Assembly: GCA_028274465.1 (NCBI GenBank)
Contig: CM051456.1
Coordinates: forward strand, 93,420,753 to 93,484,752
Origin: Plantago ovata
Taxonomy: Eukaryota; Streptophyta; Magnoliopsida; Lamiales; Plantaginaceae
Length of the DNA: 64,000 nucleotides
Reading direction: 5' to 3'
Below the pieces are notes generated by a model that was not told the DNA's origin, searched no databases, and worked only from the letters and a program-made list of their open reading frames with translations. The position numbers and the translations under genes are program-made. Shown here in pieces: positions 23,910 to 35,279 of the stretch (positions within the stretch are counted from its first letter, which is position 1; each line of letters begins with the position of its first letter).

Positions 23910-26113
23910 GAAGGAGTTAGAGAAATGACAAAATTCTTTAACTCACATTTCCTTTCTCTGCAAATTTTAGCCTGAATCTACTGTACCTCCGGTCAAAAAG
24001 CAAATTATCTTTTTCGTACACTTTCTTCTCTCTAAAAGAAATGGCACCAAAGAGACAGTCTTCTAAGTCCTCAAAGTCATCTAAGGTTGACAGTGCTGAG
24101 ACACGCACTGCTCCGGTGACTACTCCGGCAACAAACACAACGAAAGTTGTGTTGAAAAATGATAGGATATCGGAAAAACCTATGCCTCCGTCATATCTTG
24201 ACACTGCAAAGTGTGAGATGTTGATGCAATGGGGTGGTTTTGCAAAGGAGAAGTACATTACGTACTTCTATGAACAAGAACTCGATGACGAGAATGAAGA
24301 GGCGCTTGAGCTTATCAAGCAGCAAGGCCTCATGAATTTTATATCTGCTCGCACTAAGCAAGTGAGCATGATAGACACAATGGAATTCTACAATAATGCA
24401 GAAATCCAGTCCCTTACTGATAGTAAAGGAGTCACTGAAAAAGTGATCTTTACTACAGTTCAAAACACGCAAATCGTCCTGGACTGATTTAGCGGAAATC
24501 TTTCAGATTCCAACCACTGGAACAGAAGATGACGTCACTGCCACTGACGAAGAAATTGAAGCTTTCTACAGTGACGTCAGAAATGAGAAAATGAAGAAAG
24601 GAGAGATTTCTCTCGTGACTTGGACAAAGCAAGTTAAAAGGAAGCATCTCTGCCATTCACTTGGTCTAGTAGCTCTGCTACTGATAAAAGTTCTGGACTC
24701 CCAAGTTGGAGGAATTGACCAAGTAGGCCTGAGAAGATGGTCGCTGTTGATGCATATCCATGAAAATAAAACGGAACTTAACTGGGCTAAGTACATTTTC
24801 AACAGGCTTGTTGATTGTGTTACTAAGTTCAAGGTAAAGGTAGAAGACAACAAGGTCTCACCTTCCTTTCCAGTTATGTATGGAATAAAGATATGCTACA
24901 TCCTTGAACATTTCAGGATTCAGCTGAGAAACCCATTGCCAATCAAGAAATCTGTGTGCAATGTGGGAAGATCCTTCTACAAGCGGAACGTACCTAAGAC
25001 TGCTGGCAAGAAACTCGAAAAATCAAAGAAGACAACAGCTGCAAATGTTGTCAGCACAAGCCAGCAAGAAAGGTATACAACAGCTGCAGATGTCACCACT
25101 CAGCAACTTAGAGATGAAACTGCTGTAGATGGTGGTGACAACAATAAAACTGTTGTAGATGATCAACAAGGTACGTGTACACCAGCTGTTGCTGAAAATG
25201 CAACTACTGACGTATCTGCTGGGAAACTGAAGAAATCTAACAAGAAAAAGAGGAAAGCTGATGATGACACTCAGACTGCAGCGTCATCAGCAAATCCCGT
25301 ACCAAAGAGGAAAAGGACAGGCAACACAAGGAAGAAAACACTGGCTCACAAGTCAGTTCCTATTGTCCATGACCTCTCAGACAATTCCCAGACAAATGCT
25401 GAAACGCATTTGCCAGTAGATGTTGACAAGGTAGTTACTGAAGCCTATGTCAGCAACATTGAAGTGTTTGCGGAAGCCTTCAATGATCGACTCAACGTTG
25501 ATCCTTCTACTGAGAACAGACCACAAGGCAGTGGAAATGAAATTCCTGCCCAAGTCCCAGATATCTACATTGTAGATAATCTAGATGACCCAACTATGGA
25601 ACCAGCAAGTGATATTGCTGCTGATCTGCAAAAGGCGGCACTTGCTGATACTGCTGAAAAGATGGTTGCTGAACAAGCAACTCATCAAGTTGCTGAAACC
25701 CCGGTTACTAAAGAACCAGTTGCTGAGACAACAATGGTTCAAGTTCCAAAATTTGCTGAAACACAAGAAGCACTATTCAATGACGCATCTCGTGATGCTG
25801 AGAATATTGGACCATGTTCACCAAAGACATCAATCGACAAAGTCCAGCTTGTACTGGAAGCTATAAGCCAACAAATGGAGTTGGAGATTGAAGAATCATC
25901 CAACAAATCCATTGATGTCTTCATGACAAGCAGTGAGCTTAAAGGTCAAGATGCTTCTGCTCAACTTGTCATTTCAGAGACAAGGGAGATTGTTGAACCG
26001 CGCAGCTTTCTCAAACAGAACAAGACAAGAAGTCTGCTGAAGAAACAGTCCAAGAAGCTGAAGAAACTGTTAATGCTGAAAGGATTGAGCCACAACCTGT
26101 CCTTCTTCAGCAG

Positions 26114-26482
26114 GTAGATAATTCAACCATCAGTAAAACTTCAAATTCTGAAACTTATTCTTTTGCTAATATAATATTATCTCTACAAACTTCTCAAGAT
26201 GCAAGTCAGATGGTTGCTGAAGCCTTTGCACCAGAACCAACACTCCCTGCTTAGCAGGTAGTTAATGTTTTTGGTAATAAAACTAAGTTTGACAGCTTAG
26301 TACTTGTATCTAACTCAAATTTATTTCAGGATGAACAAATGGAGGATGCTACTCAAGCTCCTCAAGGAATGGAAATTGTACAACATGAGCTTGCTGAATC
26401 TTAGCAGGTAATTCATGTTTCAGCTTTGAACTCTAAAGCAATTATCCAAACCTATCCTGATCTAAATATCGTTCTTTTTCAG
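26114..26482 (+). repeat. Three tandem CAG|GT...CAG-type units in the S1 post-pol ORF (mini-introns or coding repeat)
   Basis: T-rich segments begin after CAG with GTAGAT, GTAGTT or GTAATT and end in AG: 26114-26198 (85 bp), 26258-26329 (72 bp, TTATTTCAG) and 26408-26482 (75 bp, CTTTTTCAG). The last two are whole numbers of codons in the surrounding frame, so read-through also stays open. TAG triplets stand just before the second and third GT sites. Confidence 0.5.
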
Positions 26483-27405
26483 GCTCAAAAGGAGATCACT
26501 GAAGTGGTAATCATCGCTGAAGATCAACAAGTGAGTTCTGAGGAACTGTACTTGAACTTCAAAAGAACCACTTTGTCAAGAGTTGCAAAGTCTGTCAGCA
26601 ACTGGCAAAGATACAGGCGAATGGATTTCTCTGATATCCATCTTCATCTATCTAATGAGAAAAAGAGATCTTCTCTGCTGAAGCTCGAGACATTCGTTCA
26701 CTCCATCCTTCCTAAAGAAATGTCATATTCTCAGCAAATGAGCTTGAATCTGATTGCTTAAATCACAGAGAATATGAAGGCCAAATTCAAGAGTGCCTCT
26801 CCATCTGAACAAGTTGTGATGCTCAAGGGTTTCTTTGTACCCGTGGTGGCTGATCCCCACAAAATCAATGAAGAAGAGGAAGTGACGAGTGTTGCTTTGT
26901 ACAAGCACCTCGAGCTAGTAATTCTGACCGATGATGATGAAGAGGAAGAAGATGAGAACATTCCAACAGATCCCAGTGATGATGAAGGGAAAGATTCCAA
27001 GGACAAGAAAGACGATGATGATGACAATCAAGGTCTAAGTCCTGATGCTGGAGGCTAAAGTTGACAGCTGCTGAAAATACTCAACAACAAAATCAACAAG
27101 CTGAACAACCACAACCTCAACATGAATCTCAACCTGCTCCTGCTGCTGCTGAAAATCAAGCACCTGTACAAGATGCTGATACTTAAGAAGAGTATTCCAG
27201 AAAAAGGGCTGCCTTGAAAAATGGCAAGAGTCCAATTTCTGATGCCAAGGTCACTGATGCAAACCTTGATGATGATGATGAATTGGATGAAGATTACCAA
27301 CGCGCTCTACAGAACAGTCTATTGATCCATGCAAGGCATACGCAAGATCTAGAAATTGGTCAATCTTTAGGAGTAAGACCAAAGGAAGTCCCCCCCCTTC
27401 CATTT

Positions 27406-27627
27406 ACTACTGGCGAAACTCCAGTAATTGAGTCTCAAACTCAATTAAAACTAACTACTGGCGAAACTCTAGTAATTGAGTCTCAAACTCAATTAAAACT
27501 AACTACTGGCGAAACTCCAGTAATTGAGTCTCAAACTCAATTAAAACTAACTACTGGCGAAACTCCAGTAATTGAGTCTCAAACTCAATTAAAACTAACT
27601 ACTGGTGGAACTCCAGTTGTTGAGTCT
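27406..27627 (+). repeat. 48-bp coding tandem repeat in the S1 post-pol ORF
   Basis: Four full units start at 27406, 27454, 27502 and 27550, with a partial fifth at 27598. Each encodes 16 residues (TTGETPVIESQTQLKL). Units are almost identical, so the expansion is recent. Element C has one copy of the core at about 5335. Confidence 0.95.
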
Positions 27628-29389
27628 AAAGCGTTGCCATCAGCAACCACTCAACCAAAAGGAAATGAAGCTGCTGACTTAGGTTCCAAGGTTGCTGACC
27701 TTGATGAATCTGAGGATGACGATGAATTATCAGCAAATGAGGATGAACAATCCAAGAGAGACCCCAAAGTTGTTCAAATACCTACTCCTGACTACATAAA
27801 TGATATAGACGATGATCGGAGAGGAGAATTGCTGATAAAGGATGATCAGTTTGCTTCAGAACTGAAAGTTCATTCCTTGACTCCAAACCTAGTGCCGTTC
27901 CCAAGAGTTGAGGAGTTTACTCCTAGAATTTTGGCACTGAAGAAAGTCCATGATGCCTGCACAGCGGAAGATGAGGCATTGCTTGCTGAGAGCCCGCTTG
28001 ATTTTGGAAAAATATTGGCTACAGTGCTGAGACGCACTACTACTCTGACAATAGCTTAGAACGACATCAGTCTTTATCACAAGAGCTATGAAGAAGATGT
28101 AAGTCAAGCACTCAAACTAGCAAAGATCGCTCTCGTGAAGGCTCAGACTTTCATGGATGATAAGGCCGCAACAGAGAAAAGACATGAAGAGAACATGGTG
28201 AGTATTCAAAAAGAGTTGTCAAAAATGACTTCTGATCAGCAACAAATCATCATGAAGTATAACAGCTTAAGCACTCTTGCTGAAAATTGCAGTGAGTTCT
28301 ATTCTCTGCACATCACTCCGATGTTGCAATCCATGTCTTAGGGGGAAAAAGAAAAATACCAGAAATAGAAATCAAACCCCTCCTATTGTTGATGAGCCAC
28401 TGCCCATAGAACCGCTTGCTGAAAAAGAGCAAAGTTCTAAAAGGCAAGCAGAATCTGAGTTAAATTCAGCAAGTACCAAAAAGAGAAAAACTGCTGCTGA
28501 AACTCAAGATTTTTGCCATACTGAAAGTCATCAAAATCTGAATGAAGATGATGACAATCAAACAATAGCTCAAGCCATAAGAGCTAGACCTTTAACAGCC
28601 TTGACTCCGTCTGGCCACTCAAAGCATTTCTCGTCTGACTCTTCAACAAGAGATCAAGACAATGCTAAATCACGAAGAAGAAGGCAAAGACAGGAAGAAA
28701 AGAGGCTGGCCAGCATTGCTATTGGCTCCGGCATCGAATATACAAAGACCAGCAATGATGAAACCACTCAGAATGTGATCAGAAACATTCATGGTTGCTG
28801 GATCTTAAAGCTGGAAGATTTGCTGGTGAATGAGTTCTTTCCTACAGCCATATTGAACTAAATGTTCACATGGATTGAACTCAAGGTACAAAGAAAACAA
28901 AGGGAAGAATCCCTCCCAAGAAATATTGCTGGGAGATGGTTGAATCTTGATGTCTCAGTAAGAAGAACTGCCATTGGTAAGACTTATAGACAAGAACCAA
29001 ATCTGATAAAAACACCTGGCATTGCTTATTACTATGACCCTGTAACCAAGAAAACAAAGAAGAGACTTGGACTGATTCCTTATGAGTATTTCTATCTCAC
29101 TTCTAAGGATCAAGAAGAAGATCTTCTCTGGCTAAGAAAGATTCATTCTAAAAGCATTTCAGATACACAGCTTCTCCATGCCAGCAATTGGGGCATGCAT
29201 TTGTGGGTAACTCACTACATGGAAATGAATGTTGAACAACATTATCGTACTGCCTGCAAAAACGCAAGAATTCTTCAACTACAAGTCCGTAGGCTTCTGG
29301 AAAACTACGAAAAGGACTGTGTTGAATTTACTGCACTTGCTGAGAAGAGTGTAAGAGAGATTTTGAGAAAATCTTCTGGAAGAGCTTAA

Positions 29390-29653
29390 TTCTCTGTAAT
29401 AGTTTTTGTTAAAGTTTTGTTTGCTGATTCTGTTTAAGTTATCTCTGCTACTTCTTGTAAACTTCTGAAAGATAACTATCAGCAATGAAGCTTTTGACTC
29501 TTATTGGTTTTTGATTATGCAATTTTACTTATGCTTACTGTTTAATTATTCAAGTATGCTTGCATTAATCAACTGATTTATTCAACATCAGAAACCTCTA
29601 AAAGGGTAACAATTAATTTAGCCATGGATTGCTAACATCAAAAAGTGGAAATT
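29390..29653 (+). other. S1 3' untranslated region and polypurine tract
   Basis: AT-rich non-coding sequence ends in AAAAAGTGGAAATT just before the 3' LTR, which is the likely plus-strand primer. It is nearly the same as 7180-7433 in element C. Confidence 0.7.
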
Positions 29654-31258
29654 TGTTAGGAAACTTGTAATTTTGATGAGCAATTAACCATGCTAAATTA
29701 AGGAAAGTCCAGTAACTAGTACTCTTAAGGTCCATAGGAATTTAGAATTTTAAGGACATTGTAAAAGAGGAACGTTTGCTGAAGACTTAGATTAGGTGCT
29801 AGATAGGTTGGTTTTTACCGCTTATGATGTATCTTGTTTTCTGAAAAGAAAATAACCTATTGAAGCATTTGTTGATGATGTACTTTGTTTTTACAAACAA
29901 ACTATTGAAGCATTTAGAACTGCTCAGAATCTTGAAGATTTTGAAGATCTGAAGACTTGAAGATTTCGAAGATCTGAAGACTAGAAGATTTCTGAAGACT
30001 GGTATCTACAAAGGCACATGTTGCTCAGAAAGTGGAAACTTCAGCAACAGCATTGCATAAGTGAAAATCTGAAAGACAGAGTAGGTTGTGCTTGCTGAAA
30101 CTGAGACTGACCACTTGCTGATGGAACATATGTGACCTCTTGCTGAAAGTACTTGTATTTGCGCTCCAATGTTACTGTTTGGATTCTATTCAAATGAGCA
30201 TTAAATGCAAAGCATGCACGCGAAGGACATGAAGACTAGAAGACAAACAAGGACGCTGCTGAAAGTACAAAAGCAAGATAGTGACATCTTAAGGAACAAA
30301 AGCCTTGGAATTTAAAATTCGAACGGCTCCTTATTTTCACTATAAATATAGGTCATCCGGCAAAGAGTTGAAGTGTGTCAACAACGTGATCATACTCTCA
30401 CTTGTGCTTAAAGTCACAAACCCTTCAATACTCTCTACTGCCATTGATCCGTTCCAAGACTTAAAGCTTGAAAAAGCTACTTGTGACGAAGTAGAACTTA
30501 CACGACTAAGAAATTAGTTAAGTGTTCTTTCTTTCTTTCGAACAAGAACAAGTATTGACACCAGAAACAATCAAACTTGTTTACTGCAAAGTATTCAAAG
30601 TTTTGTTTCTTAGATTAGTTGTTGTAACTGAATAAGTTATAATTAAGTTTTCTCATCCCAAACCTCTCTAACTGAAAATACACCCTTTCAGGCGTGAGAT
30701 TCAGGGGGAACTTAATCGAGCATAGTTTTGCTGATTAGAAGTACCAAGTTTGGTGGAGAACAAGGTTGCGTTCTCTAGATTAGGTTGGAGACGAAGCAAG
30801 TGTGCTTTGGTTTCTCTTTGAATCGCTCTAGATAGGTGATTTAAGGAACCTCAATCTTATCTTAGTGGATTCAGTCCTAGAAAGGACAAAGTGGATTAGT
30901 TGAGAGATTACGCCACTCTCAGATACCACTATAAAAGTGTTTGTGTGATTTACTTACTGTATTTAGTTTTCAGCAAATCATATCTATCTGTACACAGTCA
31001 CTCACATCACTTGCTGAAACCTTCATTTACCGAAGGAGCACTTATTGTATCAAAGACTTCCGTTCTCTGATTTTAAGTATCAGCAAACCTAGTTACTAAA
31101 AAGTAACTTGCGCTTGCTGAGAAAGTTAAGTATCAGCAAACTCATTACTGAAAAGTAATAAGCACTTGCTGAGAAAGTTTTAAACGACGAAAGTTTGAAA
31201 AGACTATTCACCCCCCCCCCTCTCTCTAGTCTTTTCTTGTTGTTTAAAGGGACCAACA
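29654..31258 (+). repeat. 3' LTR of S1
   Basis: 1605 bp, TGTTAGG to CCAACA, collinear with the 5' LTR. It keeps both closing motifs of the U5 clamp hairpins (31080-31172) and a TATA box at about 30341. Confidence 0.95.
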
Positions 31259-31263
31259 GTCCT
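31259..31263 (+). repeat. Right target-site duplication of S1 (GTCCT)
   Basis: This is the second copy of the 5-bp target. Removing S1 and one copy rejoins B's pol at a codon boundary (CCT then GTG). Confidence 0.95.
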
Positions 31264-33138
31264 GTGATTAGATCAACAGTTGAAACCACACCAATAGAAC
31301 CCGTTGTCAATCAACTTGTGCAACAAGTTGCATAAGAGCAGCCTCCCGCTAGGGAACAGGGTCGTAGCACGCGACCGGCTGCATCAGTGCCCACTGATAA
31401 TGTTCGTGTTACACGAAGCCAGAAAATAAAAGCACCAGAAACACCGACAGAAGCACCAGTCGAGCTCCGTAGGTCGAAGAGGATCCCAAAAGGACCTCAG
31501 AAGCAAAGCCTTATGATAGAAGACATCAGTGAACTTGATGTTGGCTTATCAGATCGGGAAGACCCCGAGACCTACAAAGAGGCAATAAATGATATTGACT
31601 CAGACAGATGGCAAGAGGCCATGGAATTGGAAATAGACTCCATTTACCTGAACCAAGTTTGGAGCTTGGTAGACTTGCCCCAAGGGGTTAGACCTATTGG
31701 GTGCAAATGGGTCTTTAAACGAAAGATAGATGTCGATGGAAAGGTACAAACGCACAAGGCTAGACTTGTGGCGAAGGGCTACACACAAAGGTAAGACATT
31801 GATTACGATGAAACCTTTTCACCGGTAGCAAAGTTGAAGTCTATTCGAATTCTACTTGAGATAGCTGCCTACTATGATTATGAGATTTGGCAGATGGATG
31901 TAAAGACTGCCTTCCTCAATGGAAACCTTGAGGAAGAGGTCTATATGGTACAGCCGGAAGGTTTTATTAGTAAAACCAGGCCAACTGCTGTATGCAAATT
32001 ACATAGATCCATCTATGGGCCAAAGCAAGCGTCCAGGAGCTGGAATATCCACTTTGACGAAGCTGTCAAATCGTTTGACTTCGTCAGAAGCGTAGAAGAT
32101 CCTTGTGTCTACACTAGGCACAGCGACAAGGGAGTCGTTTTCATGATCATTTATGTTGATGACATTTTGATCATGGGAAACAATGTCTCTATGCTAGAAG
32201 AGATTAAAGTTTGGTTATCAAGTACCTTCTCAATGAAGGACTTGGGTGAAGCGAACTACATCCTAGGGATAAAGATCTATAGAGATAGGTCCAAGAGGAT
32301 GTTAGGATTGACACAGTCCACCTACATCGACAAAATACTGAAGCGTTATAAGATGGACGACTCAAAGAGAGGCTTTCTCCCAGCTAGGCATGGGATCGTG
32401 CTATCAGTTAAGGATAGTCCTAAAACTGATGAAGAACGAAAGGCAATGAGTCGTGTGCCCTATGCTTCGGCAGTAGGGTATATTATGTATGCAATGAATT
32501 GCACAAGGCCAGATGTGGCATATGCGCTTAGTGTCACTTGTCGACACCAACAGAATCCAGGAGTACCTCACTGGACTGCTGTAAAGAACATTATTAAGTA
32601 CCTTCGACGGACTAAGGAAATGTTCTTGGTGTTTGCTGGAGAACCAGAATTAAAGATGTCTAGTTATGTCGACGCTGGATTTGAATCAGATCCTGATGAC
32701 TTTAAGTCACAGACAGGATACTTATTCAAATTGAACGGAGGAGCTATCTGTTGGAAGAGTTCTAAGCAAGCCACGATTGCTGACTCAGCCACAAAAGCCG
32801 ATTACATTGTTGCATCAGAAGCATCGAAAAAAGCTGTCTGGATTTCAGAGTTCTTGAAGGAATTGAGGGTTGTTCCTGCTCCAAGTCAAATAACGATTTA
32901 TTGTGACAACACGGGCGCCGTCGCTCAATCCAAGGAGCCTAGATCTACAAACAAGAACAAACATGTACTTAGAAAGTATCACGTTATACGTGAGATTATT
33001 GATAGAGGAGAAGTTAGTATAGAACGTGTCTCAACCACGGACAACGTGGCAGATCCTTTCACCAAGGTCTTATCAGTGGATGCCCACTTAAGACATTATG
33101 TTAATCTAGGCATTAAGCATAAAGATGACTGGCTCTAG
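31264..33138 (+). pseudogene. Element B gag-pol, second part: reverse transcriptase and RNase H
   Basis: It continues the frame broken at 15634. A TAA at 31332 replaces a Gln codon and a TAA at 31792 replaces a Tyr codon. Otherwise it is open to the natural stop at 33136. The RT fold spans about 31610-32300 with YVDD at 32152-32163. RNase H follows (SYVDAGFESDPDD, then the GGAICWKSSKQ motif). The usual TEAEY reads TKADY, so one acidic catalytic residue appears replaced by Lys. It ends 14 bp before the 3' LTR. Confidence 0.92.
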
Positions 33139-33152
33139 TCCAAGTGGGAGAT

Positions 33153-35045
33153 TGATAGTGTATATGTCCTAGAGACAGTTTTTATTAAGGGCATACAACC
33201 CTTATTAAGGGCATATATGTACTATTACACAGGTCAACGTAATATAATATATGTTTGTTTGTTTGACTATTGAGTATCGCTTTCATATTTATATTACACC
33301 AGGCATACATCATATCATAACTCTATTCCTGTCTGTATTGATATCAAACATGTCCCCTCGGATAGATGACTGATCACATAGATAGCGGGAGCTATGTGAG
33401 TTATCATCTATCCCAAACTCTCCCTAGTCGAGGTTCATCTCGGATGTAGGGGTCTGAATGAACCAGGTGAGACTAGTATGCGTGAAGGTTATACTTGTTA
33501 GAGAAAGTGTGAGCCGATCCCACGGCCACGGAACGGATTGTTAGACAATCTAGAAACGTTCCCATAACTCCGCATAGTTGTTCGAAGGGTGATTACCGAA
33601 CAATGGAATTACCCACCGGAAACTCCCATCGATGTATACTCTACACCGAAGTGTCTATGGAAATCGGAAAGTTATCGAAGTGATGCCAGTCGTCCTTTGG
33701 ACTTACAGGACTTTATCCTCACATTTGTTGCCCCATATCCTTGGTGGACCCGTCGATGTCAGCTCTGAATAAGCAGTTGACCCAAGACACGATCCAGGAT
33801 TATGGCTACATACAAATGGGGGTGATAAGTGATTCTGTGAAGGATTAATCTCTCACGTGTAGCACAGGAGAGCACTGCTCATAGTCGTTCATAGTTGTGA
33901 TTGGTTAAACCGCTGGCCAGCGTATCAATATTATTATGATAGTCATAATAGATATTGGATTCACCAAGCAACTCACTGAAGACGCCCGTGGATGTATTAT
34001 TGGGATAGAAACATCATCGATCCTAGATGCATTCGAGTCAGTCAGATGAAGGGACGTTACCATCGCCGCGTTGAGCGCAACAGACTTCACAACGAAAGGG
34101 TTTTCTTTGAGAAACCTCTCAAACGTCCTCACGTATTAATATTGCAAATGGAACCATCTAGGAATTCCATGTTTCCTAGTCTAGGACTTGCTTAATACGA
34201 TGAGGCCCTATGGGTCACACTATGTGGTGATTCAGCCTATCAGAATATCCTTGAAGATGGAATCGCAATTAATTTGGAATTAATTGTGATTGATGGATTA
34301 TAATTGATTTGGAATTAATTATAATATTTGGTGGCTCAATTAATGATTTGGAATTATTAATTGAATTGGCTAATTAATTGTATTTTATGTAAATACAATT
34401 AAAGATTATATTTTGGAAATATAATAGAGGTTTGATTAGAAAGGATATGTTAATTTAGAATTAACATATGCACTTGGGCAAAATCTACTTGGAGTTTCAA
34501 TTGCCTTAGAAATATAAGTGGGTCCCAAAATTGGGACCCACCTCCGGGAGGACAGGGCGCGCGCGCGCGTGTCTTGATAAGGGGAAGGAGTTCGACTCCT
34601 TCCTCTATTAGAAGTCCAAGAGATAAGTTAGATTTTCCTGATTGAGTTTTGAATTGATGAGAATGAATCTATACTTGATATTGGATTCCCTTGTGCGATA
34701 AGATTAGATTGTTATTCCTTTACGAAGTCTAATTGCGTTGCTTTAGGCTCTATAGACTACTATATATAGTAGACTATTAGAGAGCTTTGGACACAGTTTT
34801 GCACACAGTTATTCTACCACGTTTTCTTAGAGAAATAAAGCTCTCCCCTCCTCTCTAAAGCCACACGCGCCACCCTCACCGGAGGAATCGCCGCCCGTTC
34901 TTCTTGGGCACACAAAAAATATACTAGCATCGTCCGATAGTTGTTAATCCGTGGATACCAAGGTTGAGTTCTAGGAGCTGGAACTAACTCTGATTGTCTT
35001 TGCAGATTACCAGAGTATTGTAGATATCTTTGACTTCGACGAAGG
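33153..35045 (+). repeat. 3' LTR of element B, truncated by the assembly gap
   Basis: It starts TGATAGTGTATATGTCC after the purine tract CAAGTGGGAGAT. About 1.89 kb is present, up to a GACGAAGG motif that also occurs near the end of the 5' LTR. The hairpin GTGGGTCCCAA/TTGGGACCCAC is kept at 34518-34541. Confidence 0.9.
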
Positions 35046-35145
35046 NNNNNNNNNNNNNNNNNNNNNNNNNNNNNNNNNNNNNNNNNNNNNNNNNNNNNNN
35101 NNNNNNNNNNNNNNNNNNNNNNNNNNNNNNNNNNNNNNNNNNNNN
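35046..35145. other. Assembly gap (100 N)
   Basis: Exactly 100 N separate the plus-strand B LTR from a minus-strand SIRE LTR fragment. The round number suggests a placeholder of unknown true length. Confidence 0.99.
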
Positions 35146-35279
35146 GTCATCAGCAAACGTTCCTCTTTTACAATGTCCTCAAAATTCTAAATTCCTATGG
35201 ACCTTAAGAGTACTAGTTACTGGACTGTTCTTAATTTAGCATGGGTAATTTCTCATCAAAATTACAAGTTTCCTAACAG
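35146..35279 (-). repeat. SIRE LTR 5' end, minus orientation
   Basis: It is the reverse complement of the first about 134 bases of the SIRE LTR, ending TTTCCTAACA at 35279. It abuts gag of element G, so a SIRE element probably inserted there, or this is a rearranged piece of D1. The rest lies in the gap. Confidence 0.85.

Larger units (their letters stand above)
23138..24040 (+). other. S1 spacer between pol and the post-pol ORF
   Basis: No long gene is seen. The first part is the hairpin array (23156-23520). It is followed by an AT-rich stretch, a MYB-like TAACGGTTA (about 23747-23755), a GA-rich run, a TATA box (23902) and about 130 bp of putative 5' untranslated sequence before the ATG at 24041. 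D2 has the same organisation on the minus strand. Confidence 0.7.
24041..29389 (+). pseudogene. S1 post-pol ORF(s), env position, function unknown
   Basis: The ATG at 24041 (MAPKRQSSKSSKSS...) has a good plant start context. The N-terminal about 280 residues form a globular part whose LCHSLGLVALLLIKVLDSQVGG and later RRWSLLMHI stretches resemble the helical 'putative plant transposon protein' family; this match is tentative. A 4-bp loss near 24480 breaks the frame in S1, while D2 is open there. Then come a Lys/Ala-rich nuclear-type basic region, an acidic Ala/Glu-rich region, the three-unit GT...AG region (26114-26482), a 48-bp repeat (27406-27627), a coiled-coil-like stretch, a basic RRRRQRQEEKR block and the C-terminal block shared with C (to 29389). 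No signal peptide or transmembrane segment is apparent, so a classic envelope role is doubtful. Confidence 0.75.
15635..31258 (+). mobile_element. S1: complete SIRE/Maximus-type Ty1/copia element nested in B
   Basis: It is 15.6 kb, bounded by LTRs of 1601 and 1605 bp (TGTTAGG...CCAACA) and flanked by GTCCT on both sides. Inside, in order, are the Met-tRNA primer site, gag, pol (protease-integrase-RT-RNase H), a hairpin array, a TATA box, more than 5 kb of post-pol coding sequence and a purine tract. The two LTRs differ at about 30 positions by eye, near 2%. The gag, pol and post-pol frames carry several frameshifts and stops, so the copy is not autonomous now. Confidence 0.95.

Noticed and set aside
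24041..26113. Post-pol ORF as a retroviral-type envelope
   Set aside because: No signal peptide, transmembrane span, cleavage site or Cys-rich ectodomain is visible in S1, D2 or C. Only the position is env-like.
27406..27627. Regular direct repeats that could suggest a CRISPR array
   Set aside because: Units are contiguous, without unique spacers, and encode a 16-residue peptide in frame. The context is a plant retrotransposon.
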